Positions 45,411 to 54,903 of a stretch of DNA of 64,000 nucleotides are shown here, piece by piece. The notes under the pieces were generated by a model. The model saw only the letters and a list, made by a program, of their open reading frames with translations, was not told where the DNA came from and ran no database searches. A program made the position numbers and the translations under genes. The stretch's first letter is position 1, and every line of letters starts with the position of its first letter. This DNA comes from Streptomyces sp. NRRL WC-3626 (lineage in GTDB: Bacteria > Actinomycetota > Actinomycetes > Streptomycetales > Streptomycetaceae): contig NZ_JOCA01000006.1 of NCBI RefSeq assembly GCF_000718785.1, forward strand, positions 248,001-312,000, given 5' to 3'.

Positions 45411-46274
45411 CTGGGCAAGCGACAGCCCGAAGGCCCGCCGCCCGCACCCGCGGTGCAGCGCATCCGACTGCGCTACACCAAGCGCGGCCGCCTCCGGTTC
45501 ACCAGCCACCGTGACTTCCAGCGCGCCTTCGAGCGTGCGCTGCGCCGCGCCGAGGTGCCGATGGCGTACTCGGCGGGGTTCACGCCGCATCCGAAGGTGT
45601 CGTACGCCAATGCCGCACCCACCGGCACGGGCAGTGAGGCCGAGTATCTGGAGATCGCGCTCACCGCGCCGCGTGACCCCGAGCGGCTCCGGGCCCTTCT
45701 CGACGAGTCGATGCCCGCCGGGCTCGACATCATCGAGGCGGTCGAGGCCCGCACCCCGGGTCTCGCCGACCGGCTGACGGCCTCCGTGTGGGAGCTGCGG
45801 CTGGACGGCGTCGGCCCCGAGGACGCCCGCCGTGCGGTGGACGTCTTCAACGCGGCGGAGACCGTCGAGGTCCAGCGCCGGACCAAGAACGGCGTCCGCA
45901 CCTTCGACGCCCGCTCCGCGGTGGTCGGGCTGGAGACCGCGGAGACCGACTCGTCACCGTCCGACGCAGGCGTCGGCTCCACCGGAGCGGCTGACGCCGC
46001 GCACCTTACTGGGCCGACCGACCACCCCTGTGCGATACTGCGCCTGGTTGTTCGGCACGTGACGCCTGCCGTACGACCCGACGACGTCCTGTCCGGTCTC
46101 CGCGCCGTGGCCGACCTGGCGCCGCCGGTCCCCGCAGCGGTGACCAGGCTGGCGCAGGGGCTGCTCGATGAAGAGACCGGCACGGTGACCGACCCGCTCG
46201 CGCCCGACCGCGAGGCAGCAGCGACCGAGCCGCAACCGGCCGGCGCCACTGCCGCCGCGACGGCGCCGGCGTAA
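45411..46274 (+). CDS. DUF2344 (TIGR03936) radical-SAM-linked protein, CTG start
   Basis: A protein of about 287 residues with [34 protein letters not shown] (in parts) and [27 protein letters not shown], the DUF2344 core. It is the usual partner of the radical SAM protein at 40065. The clear ribosome site AAGGAG (45397-45402) sits eight bases before CTG GGC AAG CGA CAG, so CTG at 45411 is the best start. An in-frame TTG at 45390 would place the ribosome site inside the coding region. The second half contains an Ala/Ser/Thr-rich insert. rne follows 261 bases later. Confidence 0.85.
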   Translation: MGKRQPEGPPPAPAVQRIRLRYTKRGRLRFTSHRDFQRAFERALRRAEVPMAYSAGFTPHPKVSYANAAPTGTGSEAEYLEIALTAPRDPERLRALLDESMPAGLDIIEAVEARTPGLADRLTASVWELRLDGVGPEDARRAVDVFNAAETVEVQRRTKNGVRTFDARSAVVGLETAETDSSPSDAGVGSTGAADAAHLTGPTDHPCAILRLVVRHVTPAVRPDDVLSGLRAVADLAPPVPAAVTRLAQGLLDEETGTVTDPLAPDREAAATEPQPAGATAAATAPA

Positions 46275-46535
46275 GGAAGGTCCCGCGAAGGGACGGATGT
46301 CGTAAGCGCCGCCCTCGCACTCGGGAGCCACCTGGGGCGGGCAGCGCACCGACCACAAGACTTTCGCCAGGCCGTACGCATTCGGCGTACGGAACCGGCG
46401 AGACAGGACACAGAGTGCTCCCGTGCGGCGCCCGCGCCCCGGACGGCGGCTGTCGCGCACCGCGCGAGCCGCGGACGTCACCGGCATCGCCGGACCAGGT
46501 GCGGCGCCCGGGAGCCTGACGGGAGAAACGCCCGC

Positions 46536-49500
46536 ATGCTCGAACCGATCGAGCCCGTAGAGGGCTCCGAACCGAACACCCCCAGCGACACCCTGCCGCC
46601 CAGGCGGCGGCGCCGTGCCGCTTCCCGCCCCGCGGGACCGCCCACCGGGGCGGACGGGACGACGGCCGAGGCCGTCGCGCCGGCCATACCGGCCGCGCAG
46701 GCCCCCGAAGCCGGCGAGTCCGTCGAAGCCGATGAGTTCGTGGCGCGGAAGGCCGCCGAGGACGAGAAGGAGAGCGAGGCCGTCGAGGCCCCGCCCGCCG
46801 CTCCCCGGCGCCGTCGAGTGGTGCGCCGCGCGGCCGCGTCCGCCGGGGCACCGGAGTCGGCCGAGGCCGCCGAGACGGTCGTGGCGGCGACGCCCGCCAC
46901 GGCTCCCGAGCAGCCCGCCGTGCCGGCCGCGACGTCCGAGGACGCGGCCCCGCCCCGTACCCGGCGCCGTGCCACCCGCAGCGTGACCTCTCCGGAGGCC
47001 GCCCAGGCCACCGGGACGCCGGCCGAGAAGGCCGCCCCCGCCGTGACCTCGCCGGAGACTCCCGCCGAGACCGCCCAGGCCGCCGGGACCCCGGCCGAAG
47101 AGGCCGCCCCCGCCCGTACCCGGCGCCGTGCCACGCGCACCGCGTCCGCGCCGGAGGCCGTCGCCGGGACCGCGCAGGCCCCGGCCGAGGAGGCCGCCCC
47201 CGCCCGTACCCGGCGCCGCGCCACCCGTTCGGTGACCGCGCCGGAGGCCCCCGCCGAGGCCGTGGAGACGGTGGAGACCCCCGTCGACACGACCGAGACC
47301 GAGGACACCGCCCCGCGCCGTACCCGGCGTCGCGCCACGCGGCGTGCCGACGCGCCCGCCGCCGAGGAGACCCCGGTGACCGAGACCCCTGAGACTCCCG
47401 AGCCCGCGCAGGCCCCCGAGGCCGCCGACGAGACCGGCTCCCGGCGCCGCCGCCGCGTGGTCCGCAAGGCCGCCGCCGGTTTCGCCGAGCCCGAGCGTTC
47501 CGCCCGCGCCGCCGGGCCCGACGCGGACGACGAGGCGGAGACCTCGCCGCGGCGCCCCGCGCGCCCCGCCGTCGCCGTGTTCCAGCCGCCGGTGTTCACC
47601 GAGCCCCGCTTCCAGACCCCGGAGCGGGCCGCCGCCGAAGCGGCCGCCGAGGTCACCGAACCGGCCGCCGAGCCGGAGCCGGCCGAGGAGCTCCCGCAGG
47701 AGCAGCCCGCCGCCTCCCGCCGCCGTCGCCGCCGCCGCGGTGCGGGCGACGAGCCCGAGGCCGCGCCCGTGACCCGCGCCGAGGACGAGACCGAGGACGA
47801 GGACGCCGACGAGCAGTCCGAGGACCACGCCGAGGACGACGACCAGGACGACAGCGAGGCCTCCGGTTCCCGCCGTCGCCGGCGCCGTGGCGGCCGTCGC
47901 CGCCGCCGCGGTGACTCCGCCGAGACCGACGCCGAGGGCGGCGACCTGGCGGACGCCTCCGCCGAGCAGGCCGCCCAGGACGCCGAGGACACCGCCGAGC
48001 AGGCCGAGGAGGACGCGGAGGACGACTCCGACGACCACGAGGACTCCGGTTCCGGCTCCAGCAGCAGCCGGCGCCGCCGGCGTCGCCGCCGCCGCTCCGG
48101 TGACGGCGGTGGCGACGGCGAGTCGGCCGACGACCCCGAGCGCACCGTCGTCAAGGTGCGCGAGCCGCGCAAGGCCTCCGAGCCGTCGGACGAGGTGCAG
48201 TCCATCAAGGGCTCCACGCGTCTGGAGGCGAAGAAGCAGCGCCGCCGCGAGGGCCGCGAGCAGGGCCGCCGCCGGGTGCCGATCATCACCGAGGCCGAGT
48301 TCCTCGCCCGCCGTGAGGCCGTCGAGCGCGTCATGGTGGTCCGCCAGCACGGTGACCGTACGCAGATCGGCGTCCTGGAGGACGGCGTGCTCGTCGAGCA
48401 CTACGTCAACAAGGAGCAGGCGACCTCGTACGTCGGGAACGTCTACCTCGGCAAGGTGCAGAACGTGCTGCCGTCGATGGAGGCCGCCTTCATCGACATC
48501 GGCAAGGGCCGCAACGCGGTGCTGTACGCGGGCGAGGTCAACTTCGAGGCACTCGGCATGTCGGGTGGCCCGCGCCGTATCGAGTCCGCGCTGAAGTCCG
48601 GGCAGCCGGTCCTGGTGCAGGTCACCAAGGACCCGATCGGCCACAAGGGCGCCCGTCTGACCAGCCAGGTCTCCCTCCCGGGCCGCTACCTCGTGTACGT
48701 GCCCGAGGGTTCGATGACCGGCATCAGCCGCAAGCTGCCCGACACCGAGCGGGCCCGGCTGAAGACCATCCTCAAGAAGATCGTCCCCGAGGACGCGGGC
48801 GTCATCGTGCGCACCGCCGCCGAGGGCGCGAGCGAGGACGAGCTGCGCCGGGACGTCGAGCGGCTGCAGGCACAGTGGGAAGAGATCAAGAAGAAGTCCA
48901 AGAACGGTGCCGGCAGCGCCCCGACGCTGCTGTACGGCGAGCCGGACATGACCGTCCGGGTCGTGCGGGACATCTTCAACGAGGACTTCACCAAGGTCGT
49001 CGTCAGCGGCGACGAGGCCTGGGAGACCATCCACGGCTATGTGTCGCACGTGGCGCCGGACCTCGCCGGACGGCTGTCCAGGTGGACCAGCGAGGTCGAC
49101 GTCTTCGCCACGTACCGGATCGACGAGCAGCTCGCCAAGGCGCTGGACCGCAAGGTGTGGCTGCCCAGCGGCGGTTCGCTGGTGATCGACCGGACCGAGG
49201 CGATGATCGTGGTCGACGTCAACACCGGCAAGTTCACCGGCCAGGGCGGCAACCTCGAGGAGACGGTCACCAGGAACAACCTGGAGGCGGCCGAGGAGAT
49301 CGTGCGTCAGCTGCGGCTGCGCGACCTCGGCGGCATCATCGTCATCGACTTCATCGACATGGTCCTCGAGTCCAACCGGGACCTGGTGCTGCGGCGCCTG
49401 CTGGAGTGCCTGGGCCGGGACCGTACGAAGCACCAGGTCGCCGAGGTGACGTCGCTGGGCCTGGTCCAGATGACCCGCAAGCGGGTCGGCCAGGGTCTGC

Positions 49501-50660
49501 TGGAGTCGTTCTCGGAGACCTGCGTCCACTGCAACGGACGCGGTGTCATCGTGCACCTCGACCAGCCGTCGGCCGCCGCCGGCGGTGGCGGCAAGCGCCG
49601 TAAGCGGGCGCGGGCCGGCGCGGCGGACCAGCCGCACGAGCACGAGCACGAGACGGCCGTGGGCGTCGAGACGGCCGAGCAGGAAGCGGAGACGGAGACC
49701 GAGGTCGCCGTCGAGGCCGCCGAGCCGGTCGCGCTGCCCGCGCCCTCCGCGGCGGAGCCGCTCAAGGACGCTTTCGTGCCGGACGAGGAGCTGTACAGCA
49801 GCGCCGCCGAGGCGGAGGCCGCGGCCACCCGCGGCCGTACGCGCCGCCGGTCGAGCCGGCGGGTGTCGGCCCCGGCGGGCGCGCCGAAGCGGTCGGCCAG
49901 GGCCGACCGGCGCAGGGCCGAGGAGGCCGAGCACGCCGAGCAGGCCGAGGTCCCGACGGCGCAGGACGTGACGGCCGCCGACGAGGTCGCCCGTCCGGTG
50001 CGTCCGGAGCCCGCCGCCGAGGCGCTGGCCGAGCCCGCGGCTGTCGAGGACGCGGTGGTCCCCGAGCCGGCCGAGCCGGCTGCCGAGGAGGCCGCGCCGA
50101 CGGGCCGTACGCGTCGCCGGGCCACCCGCAAGGTGTCCGCGCCGGCCGGTTCCCCGGCGGGAGCGGAGGCCGCGGTGGTGGTCGCGGAGCCCGTGGCTCC
50201 GGTCGCCGAGCCGGCGCCCGAGCCGGAGGAGGCCCCGGCCCCGGCCGAGGTCGCCCCGCCGCGTCCGCGCCGTCGCGCGGTGCGGGGGCCGAGCACGTCG
50301 ACCGCGTCCGAGGAGACGGCCGTCGTGGTCGTCCCGTCGGCGGCGGAGACGGCGCCCGCCGAGGCGGAGACCGAGGCGGAGACCGAGGCCGCCCCGGCCA
50401 GGAAGACCGCCCGCACGGCGGCCAAGAAGGCCACGGCGAAGAAGGCCGCGACCAAGAAGACGGTGGCCAAGAAGACCACCACCGCCAAGACGGCCGCCAA
50501 GAAGACGACGGCCAAGAAGGCGGCGGCGAAGACCACCAAGTCCGCAGCCACCAAGACGGCCACCGCCAGGACGACCGCGAAGAAGGCGGCGTCGAAGAAG
50601 ACCGCGGCCGCGGCCGAGCAGCCGCCGTCCTCGGTCACGGCCGTGACCGACGAGGGCTAG
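46536..50660 (+). CDS. rne: Ribonuclease E/G with long disordered N- and C-terminal arms
   Basis: A 1374-residue RNase E/G. The catalytic core lies at about 580-1010, with an S1 domain ([36 protein letters not shown]), the metal-binding D894 in [11 protein letters not shown] and D938 in IIVIDFIDM, and the zinc-link pair C996/C999 (CVHC). The N arm of about 570 residues is Ala/Glu/Pro-rich with at least four RTRRRATR repeats and acidic and Arg-rich blocks. The C arm has more RTRRRATR units and ends (about 1288-1358) in a Lys/Ala/Thr tail like eukaryotic H1. In Streptomyces, RNase ES interacts with polynucleotide phosphorylase through such arms. GGGAGA precedes the ATG. Confidence 0.96.
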   Translation: MLEPIEPVEGSEPNTPSDTLPPRRRRRAASRPAGPPTGADGTTAEAVAPAIPAAQAPEAGESVEADEFVARKAAEDEKESEAVEAPPAAPRRRRVVRRAAASAGAPESAEAAETVVAATPATAPEQPAVPAATSEDAAPPRTRRRATRSVTSPEAAQATGTPAEKAAPAVTSPETPAETAQAAGTPAEEAAPARTRRRATRTASAPEAVAGTAQAPAEEAAPARTRRRATRSVTAPEAPAEAVETVETPVDTTETEDTAPRRTRRRATRRADAPAAEETPVTETPETPEPAQAPEAADETGSRRRRRVVRKAAAGFAEPERSARAAGPDADDEAETSPRRPARPAVAVFQPPVFTEPRFQTPERAAAEAAAEVTEPAAEPEPAEELPQEQPAASRRRRRRRGAGDEPEAAPVTRAEDETEDEDADEQSEDHAEDDDQDDSEASGSRRRRRRGGRRRRRGDSAETDAEGGDLADASAEQAAQDAEDTAEQAEEDAEDDSDDHEDSGSGSSSSRRRRRRRRRSGDGGGDGESADDPERTVVKVREPRKASEPSDEVQSIKGSTRLEAKKQRRREGREQGRRRVPIITEAEFLARREAVERVMVVRQHGDRTQIGVLEDGVLVEHYVNKEQATSYVGNVYLGKVQNVLPSMEAAFIDIGKGRNAVLYAGEVNFEALGMSGGPRRIESALKSGQPVLVQVTKDPIGHKGARLTSQVSLPGRYLVYVPEGSMTGISRKLPDTERARLKTILKKIVPEDAGVIVRTAAEGASEDELRRDVERLQAQWEEIKKKSKNGAGSAPTLLYGEPDMTVRVVRDIFNEDFTKVVVSGDEAWETIHGYVSHVAPDLAGRLSRWTSEVDVFATYRIDEQLAKALDRKVWLPSGGSLVIDRTEAMIVVDVNTGKFTGQGGNLEETVTRNNLEAAEEIVRQLRLRDLGGIIVIDFIDMVLESNRDLVLRRLLECLGRDRTKHQVAEVTSLGLVQMTRKRVGQGLLESFSETCVHCNGRGVIVHLDQPSAAAGGGGKRRKRARAGAADQPHEHEHETAVGVETAEQEAETETEVAVEAAEPVALPAPSAAEPLKDAFVPDEELYSSAAEAEAAATRGRTRRRSSRRVSAPAGAPKRSARADRRRAEEAEHAEQAEVPTAQDVTAADEVARPVRPEPAAEALAEPAAVEDAVVPEPAEPAAEEAAPTGRTRRRATRKVSAPAGSPAGAEAAVVVAEPVAPVAEPAPEPEEAPAPAEVAPPRPRRRAVRGPSTSTASEETAVVVVPSAAETAPAEAETEAETEAAPARKTARTAAKKATAKKAATKKTVAKKTTTAKTAAKKTTAKKAAAKTTKSAATKTATARTTAKKAASKKTAAAAEQPPSSVTAVTDEG

Positions 50661-50676
50661 CGGTCCCGTCCACGCT

Positions 50677-50708
50677 GTGTGGTCCTGTCCCCTAGGACGG
50701 GACCACAC
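50677..50708 (+). terminator. First hairpin terminator after rne
   Basis: GTGTGGTCCTGTCC pairs with GGACGGGACCACAC (one G-U pair), with a CCTA loop, 16 bases past the stop. Confidence 0.8.
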
Positions 50709-50718
50709 CCTTTCCCAG

Positions 50719-50749
50719 GGGCCGCGCCCGCCGCGTGCGGGCGCGGCCC
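50719..50749 (+). terminator. Second hairpin after rne
   Basis: GGGCCGCGCCCGC and its exact complement flank five bases, just after the first terminator. The tandem pair isolates rne from the following genes. Confidence 0.65.
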
Positions 50750-50822
50750 GTCAGACAGTTCTGCCGCCGAGATGACATTTCCCCGACCCGTCGGATCCGG
50801 GGAACGTAAGGAGAAAACCGCG

Positions 50823-51322
50823 ATGATAGGCCTCGTGCTTGCGGCCGGCGCCGGACGCCGTCTGCGCCCCTACACCGATACGCTTCCCAAGGCGCTGGTG
50901 CCGGTGGGCGCGGAGGGCGACCCGGACGCGGTGACCGTGCTGGACCTGACGCTCGGCAACTTCGCCGAGATCGGGCTGACCGAGGTCGGTGTCATCGTCG
51001 GCTACCGCAAGGAGGCCGTCTACGAGCGCAAGACGGCTCTGGAGCAGAAGTACGGCGTCAAGCTCACGCTCATCGACAACGACAAGGCCGAGGAGTGGAA
51101 CAACGCCTACTCCCTGTGGTGCGGCCGTGACGCCCTCAAGGACGGTACGCGCTGAAGGCGACGTTCGAGCGGGACCCGCAGCTGTACTACGAGGACGGCT
51201 ACCAGGAGCTGGTGAACCGCGGCTTCCGGATCGACGTGGCGCCGATCGGCGACGTCCAGTGGGTCGAGATCGACAACCACGAGGACCTCGCCCGTGGACG
51301 GGACATCACGTGCCAGTACTGA
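50823..51322 (+). pseudogene. Nucleotidyltransferase (CTP:phosphocholine cytidylyltransferase-like), internally deleted
   Basis: The first 111 codons encode an intact sugar-nucleotidyltransferase start: MIGLVLAAGAGRRLRPYTD with PKALVPV, then VIVGYRKEAVYERK and EEWNNAYSLWCGRDALKDG, ending at a TGA (51153-51155). From about 51147 a second frame continues with ALKATFERDPQLYYEDGYQE and VNRGFRIDVAPIGDVQWVEIDNHEDLARGRDI, ending TGA at 51320-51322, which is the family's usual C terminus. The central part of the fold, roughly 100 residues by comparison with family length, is missing and the frame shifts at the junction. The product should be inactive. A good ribosome site (GTAAGGAG) remains. Confidence 0.85.
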
Positions 51323-52371
51323 CCCGGCTCATCCCCTCGCCGGTCGTCGTCGACATCCGCCCGGGTGCCCTCGACGATCTGGCGAGCGTCCTCGCGGACC
51401 AGCGGATCTCCCAGTCGGGCAGACTCGCGGTGGCGATCAGCGGCGGCTCCGGGACGCGGCTGCGGCAGCGGCTGTCGGACGCCCTGCCGGGGGCCGACTG
51501 GTTCGAGGTCGGCGGCGGCACCATCGACGACGCGGTCCGGCTCGCCGACAAGATGAAGTCCGGCCGCTACGACGCGGTCGTCGGACTCGGCGGCGGCAAG
51601 GTCATCGACTGCGCGAAGTACTCCGCGGCGCGCATCGGGCTGCCGATGGTCGCCGTGGCCACCAACCTCTCGCACGACGGCATCTGCTCGCCCGTCTCCA
51701 TCCTGGACAACGACGCGGGCCGCGGCTCCTACGGTGTGCCGATGCCCATCGCGCTGCTCATCGACCTCGCGGTGATCCGCGAGGCCCCGATCCGCTTCGT
51801 GCGCTCGGGGATCGGGGACGCGGTGTCCAACATCTCCGCCGTCGCCGACTGGGAACTGTCCCACCGGGTCAACGGCGAGAAGGTCGACGGTCTCGCCGCG
51901 GCGATGGCCCGTCAGGCCGGGGAGGCCGTGCTGCGCCACCCCGGCGGCTGCGGCGACGACGGCTTCCTGACCGTGCTGTCCGAGGGCCTGGTGCTGTCGG
52001 GCATCGCCATGTCGATCGCGGGGCACACCCGGCCCTCCTCCGGGGCCTGCCACGAGATCAGTCACGCGCTCGACCTGCTGTATCCCCGGCGTGCCGCCAG
52101 CCACGGCGAACAGGTCGGCATCGGCGCGGCGTTCGCGATGCATCTGCGGGGCGACCACGACAGCTCCCGGATGATGGCCGACGCGCTCCGCCGGCACGGG
52201 CTGCCGGTCCTCGCGCAGGAGATCGGTTTCGACGACGACGAGTTCGTCCGCGCCGTCGAGTTCGCCCCGGAGACCCGCCCGGGCCGCTACACGATCCTGG
52301 AGCATCTGGACCTGTCGCCGGAGCGGATCAAGGGCGCCTACGCGGACTACGCGGCGTCGGTCACCGACTGA
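51310..52371 (+). CDS. Glycerol-1-phosphate dehydrogenase-like (AraM/EgsA family) enzyme
   Basis: A 353-residue member of the iron/zinc alcohol-dehydrogenase superfamily closest to sn-glycerol-1-phosphate dehydrogenases. NAD-binding is seen in VVGLGGGKVIDCAKYSA, the Asp of GIGDAVSN and the His residues in RPSSGACHEISHAL and SHGEQVGIG are the metal ligands expected for the family. The GTG at 51310 overlaps the last codons of the broken nucleotidyltransferase gene, so the two were once translationally coupled. In other Streptomyces this pair sits in lipid or polymer head-group clusters. With its partner decayed, this gene may be losing its role. Confidence 0.82.
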   Translation: MPVLTRLIPSPVVVDIRPGALDDLASVLADQRISQSGRLAVAISGGSGTRLRQRLSDALPGADWFEVGGGTIDDAVRLADKMKSGRYDAVVGLGGGKVIDCAKYSAARIGLPMVAVATNLSHDGICSPVSILDNDAGRGSYGVPMPIALLIDLAVIREAPIRFVRSGIGDAVSNISAVADWELSHRVNGEKVDGLAAAMARQAGEAVLRHPGGCGDDGFLTVLSEGLVLSGIAMSIAGHTRPSSGACHEISHALDLLYPRRAASHGEQVGIGAAFAMHLRGDHDSSRMMADALRRHGLPVLAQEIGFDDDEFVRAVEFAPETRPGRYTILEHLDLSPERIKGAYADYAASVTD

Positions 52372-52562
52372 GGGCGGGGGTCCGGTTTGACCCTCGTGGG
52401 CCGGGCCCCGTAACCTTGACCGTCGGCGTGTCCATCGGGACTGCCACATCCCCGTAAACCTCTTCCTTCCGGGTGCTTCGGCGGCCGGGAGAGGTCGTCC
52501 GTGTCCATGGCCGGGCGGCTGGCCTGCGGGGGTGCCGTTCTTCGAGTGAGAGTGAGATCCGC

Positions 52563-52883
52563 GTGTACGCCATCGTGCGCAGCGGTGGTCGCCAGCACAA
52601 GGTTGCTGTCGGCGACATCGTCGAGGTTGACAAGATTTCCACCGCCAAGGTCGGCGACACGGTCGAGCTCTCGACCCTGCTCGTGGTCGACGGCGAAGCC
52701 GTGACCAGCGACCCGTGGGTGCTGGCCGGCATCAAGGTCCAGGCCGAGGTCGTGGACCACCACAAGGGCCAGAAGATCGACATTCTGCGCTACAAGAACA
52801 AGACCGGCTACCGCCGTCGTCAGGGCCACCGCCAGCAGTACACGGCGATCAAGGTCACTGAGATCCCCGCGGCTGCGAAGTAA
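52563..52883 (+). CDS. rplU: 50S ribosomal protein L21
   Basis: A 106-residue ribosomal protein starting [17 protein letters not shown] after the initiator and containing [21 protein letters not shown], the L21 signature. The GTG is preceded by GAGAGTGAG. It binds 23S rRNA near L20. It heads the conserved rplU-rpmA-obg group; rpmA follows after 14 bases. The 190-base upstream gap should hold the promoter but I see no clear -35/-10 pair. Confidence 0.97.
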   Translation: MYAIVRSGGRQHKVAVGDIVEVDKISTAKVGDTVELSTLLVVDGEAVTSDPWVLAGIKVQAEVVDHHKGQKIDILRYKNKTGYRRRQGHRQQYTAIKVTEIPAAAK

Positions 52884-52897
52884 GGGACTGAGGAGAC

Positions 52898-53152
52898 ATG
52901 GCACACAAGAAGGGCGCATCGTCCACTCGGAACGGTCGCGACTCCAATGCCCAGCGGCTCGGCGTGAAGCGCTTCGGCGGTCAGGCCGTCAACGCCGGTG
53001 AGATCATCGTCCGCCAGCGCGGCACCCACTTCCACCCGGGCGCCGGCGTCGGCCGTGGCGGCGACGACACGCTGTTCGCGCTGCAGGCCGGTGCGGTGCA
53101 GTTCGGCACCCACCGTGGCCGCAAGGTCGTGAACATCGTTCCGGTCGCCTGA
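52898..53152 (+). CDS. rpmA: 50S ribosomal protein L27
   Basis: An 84-residue protein with the L27 opening [23 protein letters not shown] and core [26 protein letters not shown]. Its N-terminal tail reaches the peptidyl-transferase centre. It lacks the cleavable N-terminal extension found in Firmicutes. The ATG follows CTGAGGAGAC. It is cotranscribed with rplU. Confidence 0.97.
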   Translation: MAHKKGASSTRNGRDSNAQRLGVKRFGGQAVNAGEIIVRQRGTHFHPGAGVGRGGDDTLFALQAGAVQFGTHRGRKVVNIVPVA

Positions 53153-53167
53153 TCGGAAGCTTTCGCG

Positions 53168-53207
53168 AGGCGGACCTCACTTCCCGGTCGGGAAGGCGGG
53201 TCCGCCT
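53168..53207 (+). terminator. Hairpin between rpmA and obg
   Basis: AGGCGGACC pairs with GGTCCGCCT, with a nested TTCCCGGTCGGGAA stem inside. It may be a partial terminator separating ribosomal genes from obg. Confidence 0.65.
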
Positions 53208-53257
53208 TTCGCGTGTTAGGCAAGAGACATTCCGCGCAATAACTGGAGGCACATCCC

Positions 53258-54703
53258 ATGACCACCTTCGTGGACCGCGTCGAGCTGCACGTCGCCGCGG
53301 GTAGCGGGGGCCACGGCTGTGCCTCCGTCCACCGTGAGAAGTTCAAGCCCCTCGGTGGACCCGACGGCGGGAACGGCGGACGCGGCGGCGACGTGATCCT
53401 CACCGTGGACCAGTCCGTGACCACCCTCCTCGACTACCACCACTCCCCGCACCGCAAGGCCACCAACGGCAAGCCCGGCGAGGGCGGCAACCGCAGTGGC
53501 AAGGACGGCCAGGACCTGGTCCTGCCCGTGCCGGACGGCACCGTGGTGCTCGACAGGGCGGGCAACGTGATCGCCGACCTCGTCGGCCACGGCACCTCGT
53601 ACATCGCCGCCCAGGGCGGACGCGGCGGGCTCGGCAACGCCGCCCTCGCCTCGGCGCGGCGCAAGGCGCCCGGATTCGCGCTGCTCGGTGTGCCGGGCGA
53701 CCTCCAGGACATCGTGCTGGAGCTGAAGACCGTCGCGGACGTGGCGCTCGTGGGCTATCCCAGCGCCGGCAAGTCGTCCCTGATCTCCGTGCTCAGCGCC
53801 GCCAAGCCGAAGATCGCCGACTACCCCTTCACCACCCTCGTCCCGAACCTCGGGGTCGTCACCGCCGGGTCGACCGTCTACACCATCGCCGACGTGCCCG
53901 GCCTCATCCCCGGCGCCAGCCAGGGCAGGGGGCTCGGCCTGGAGTTCCTGCGCCACGTCGAGCGGTGCAGCGTCCTCGTGCACGTCCTGGACACCGCCAC
54001 GCTGGAGTCCGACCGCGACCCCGTCTCCGACCTCGACACCATCGAGGAGGAGCTGCGCCAGTACGGCGGCCTCGGCAACCGTCCCCGCGTCGTCGTCCTC
54101 AACAAGACCGACGTGCCCGACGGCAAGGACCTCGCCGAGATGGTGCGCCCCGACCTGGAGGCACGCGGCTACCGCGTCTTCGAGGTGTCGGCGGTCGCGC
54201 ACCGGGGACTGCGGGAGCTGTCGTTCGCGCTCGCGGAGCTGGTGGCGGGGGCGCGGGCCGCCAGGCCCAAGGAGGAGGCGACCCGTATCGTCATCCGGCC
54301 CAAGGCCGTGGACGACGCCGGTTTCACCGTCACCCGCGAGGAGGCCGACGGAGAGCCGCTGTTCCGGGTGCGCGGCGACAAGCCCGAACGCTGGGTCCGC
54401 CAGACCGACTTCAACAACGACGAGGCCGTCGGCTATCTGGCCGACCGTCTCAACCGCCTCGGCGTCGAGGGGGAGCTGATGAAGGCCGGTGCCCGCTCCG
54501 GCGACGGTGTGGCCATCGGGCCCGAGGAGAACGCGGTCGTCTTCGACTGGGAGCCGACCGTCACCGCCGGTGCGGAGATGCTCGGCCGCCGTGGTGAGGA
54601 CCACCGCTTCGAGGCCCCGCGCCCGGCCGCGCAGCGACGCCGCGACCGCCAGGCCGAACGGGACGACTCCGAGCGGGAGTACGACGACTTCGAGCCGTTC
54701 TAG
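53258..54703 (+). CDS. obg: Obg-family GTPase (CgtA)
   Basis: A 481-residue GTPase with the three Obg domains: glycine-rich Obg fold (about 1-160, [14 protein letters not shown]), G domain with [10 protein letters not shown] (about 165), DVPGLIPGA and NKTD, and the C-terminal OCT domain (about 345-430, [19 protein letters not shown]). A short Arg/Asp/Glu tail ends YDDFEPF. Obg couples GTP levels to ribosome assembly and, in Streptomyces, to the onset of sporulation. AATAACTGGAGGC lies before the ATG. It is followed by a terminator; the proB gene often found next is absent here. Confidence 0.96.
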   Translation: MTTFVDRVELHVAAGSGGHGCASVHREKFKPLGGPDGGNGGRGGDVILTVDQSVTTLLDYHHSPHRKATNGKPGEGGNRSGKDGQDLVLPVPDGTVVLDRAGNVIADLVGHGTSYIAAQGGRGGLGNAALASARRKAPGFALLGVPGDLQDIVLELKTVADVALVGYPSAGKSSLISVLSAAKPKIADYPFTTLVPNLGVVTAGSTVYTIADVPGLIPGASQGRGLGLEFLRHVERCSVLVHVLDTATLESDRDPVSDLDTIEEELRQYGGLGNRPRVVVLNKTDVPDGKDLAEMVRPDLEARGYRVFEVSAVAHRGLRELSFALAELVAGARAARPKEEATRIVIRPKAVDDAGFTVTREEADGEPLFRVRGDKPERWVRQTDFNNDEAVGYLADRLNRLGVEGELMKAGARSGDGVAIGPEENAVVFDWEPTVTAGAEMLGRRGEDHRFEAPRPAAQRRRDRQAERDDSEREYDDFEPF

Positions 54704-54724
54704 ACCGGCGGACGCCCCCCCGTG

Positions 54725-54774
54725 AGGCGGTGCCCCGGACCGAGCCGTGTGCCGGTCCGGGGCACCGCCTTTTC
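54725..54774 (+). terminator. Terminator after obg
   Basis: AGGCGGTGCCCCGGACC and its exact 17-bp complement enclose 12 bases and are followed by TTTT. Confidence 0.88.
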
Positions 54775-54792
54775 ACTTGGGACACACGTGTT

Positions 54793-54807
54793 TTGACGGA
54801 GCGTCAA
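54793..54807. promoter_or_regulatory. Inverted repeat overlapping a -35-like site before the GT2 gene
   Basis: TTGACG-GAG-CGTCAA is a perfect inverted repeat whose first half resembles a -35 hexamer; ACACGTGT lies just upstream. It is a candidate operator 97 bases before the glycosyltransferase start. Confidence 0.4.
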
Positions 54808-54903
54808 CTGTTACGTGACTGTGTACCGGCCGACGGATCACCGCAACGGAACGGTCCAAACAGGGAACTACAGTGATGAAAAAAGCTGCTCGTGGGGGGC
54901 GCA

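Noticed and set aside
45954..50708. A very long open frame antisense to rne, and similar long frames opposite other genes
   Set aside because: High GC with strong third-position bias opens the complementary frames automatically; their translations are low-complexity Arg/Gly/Leu without motifs or ribosome sites.
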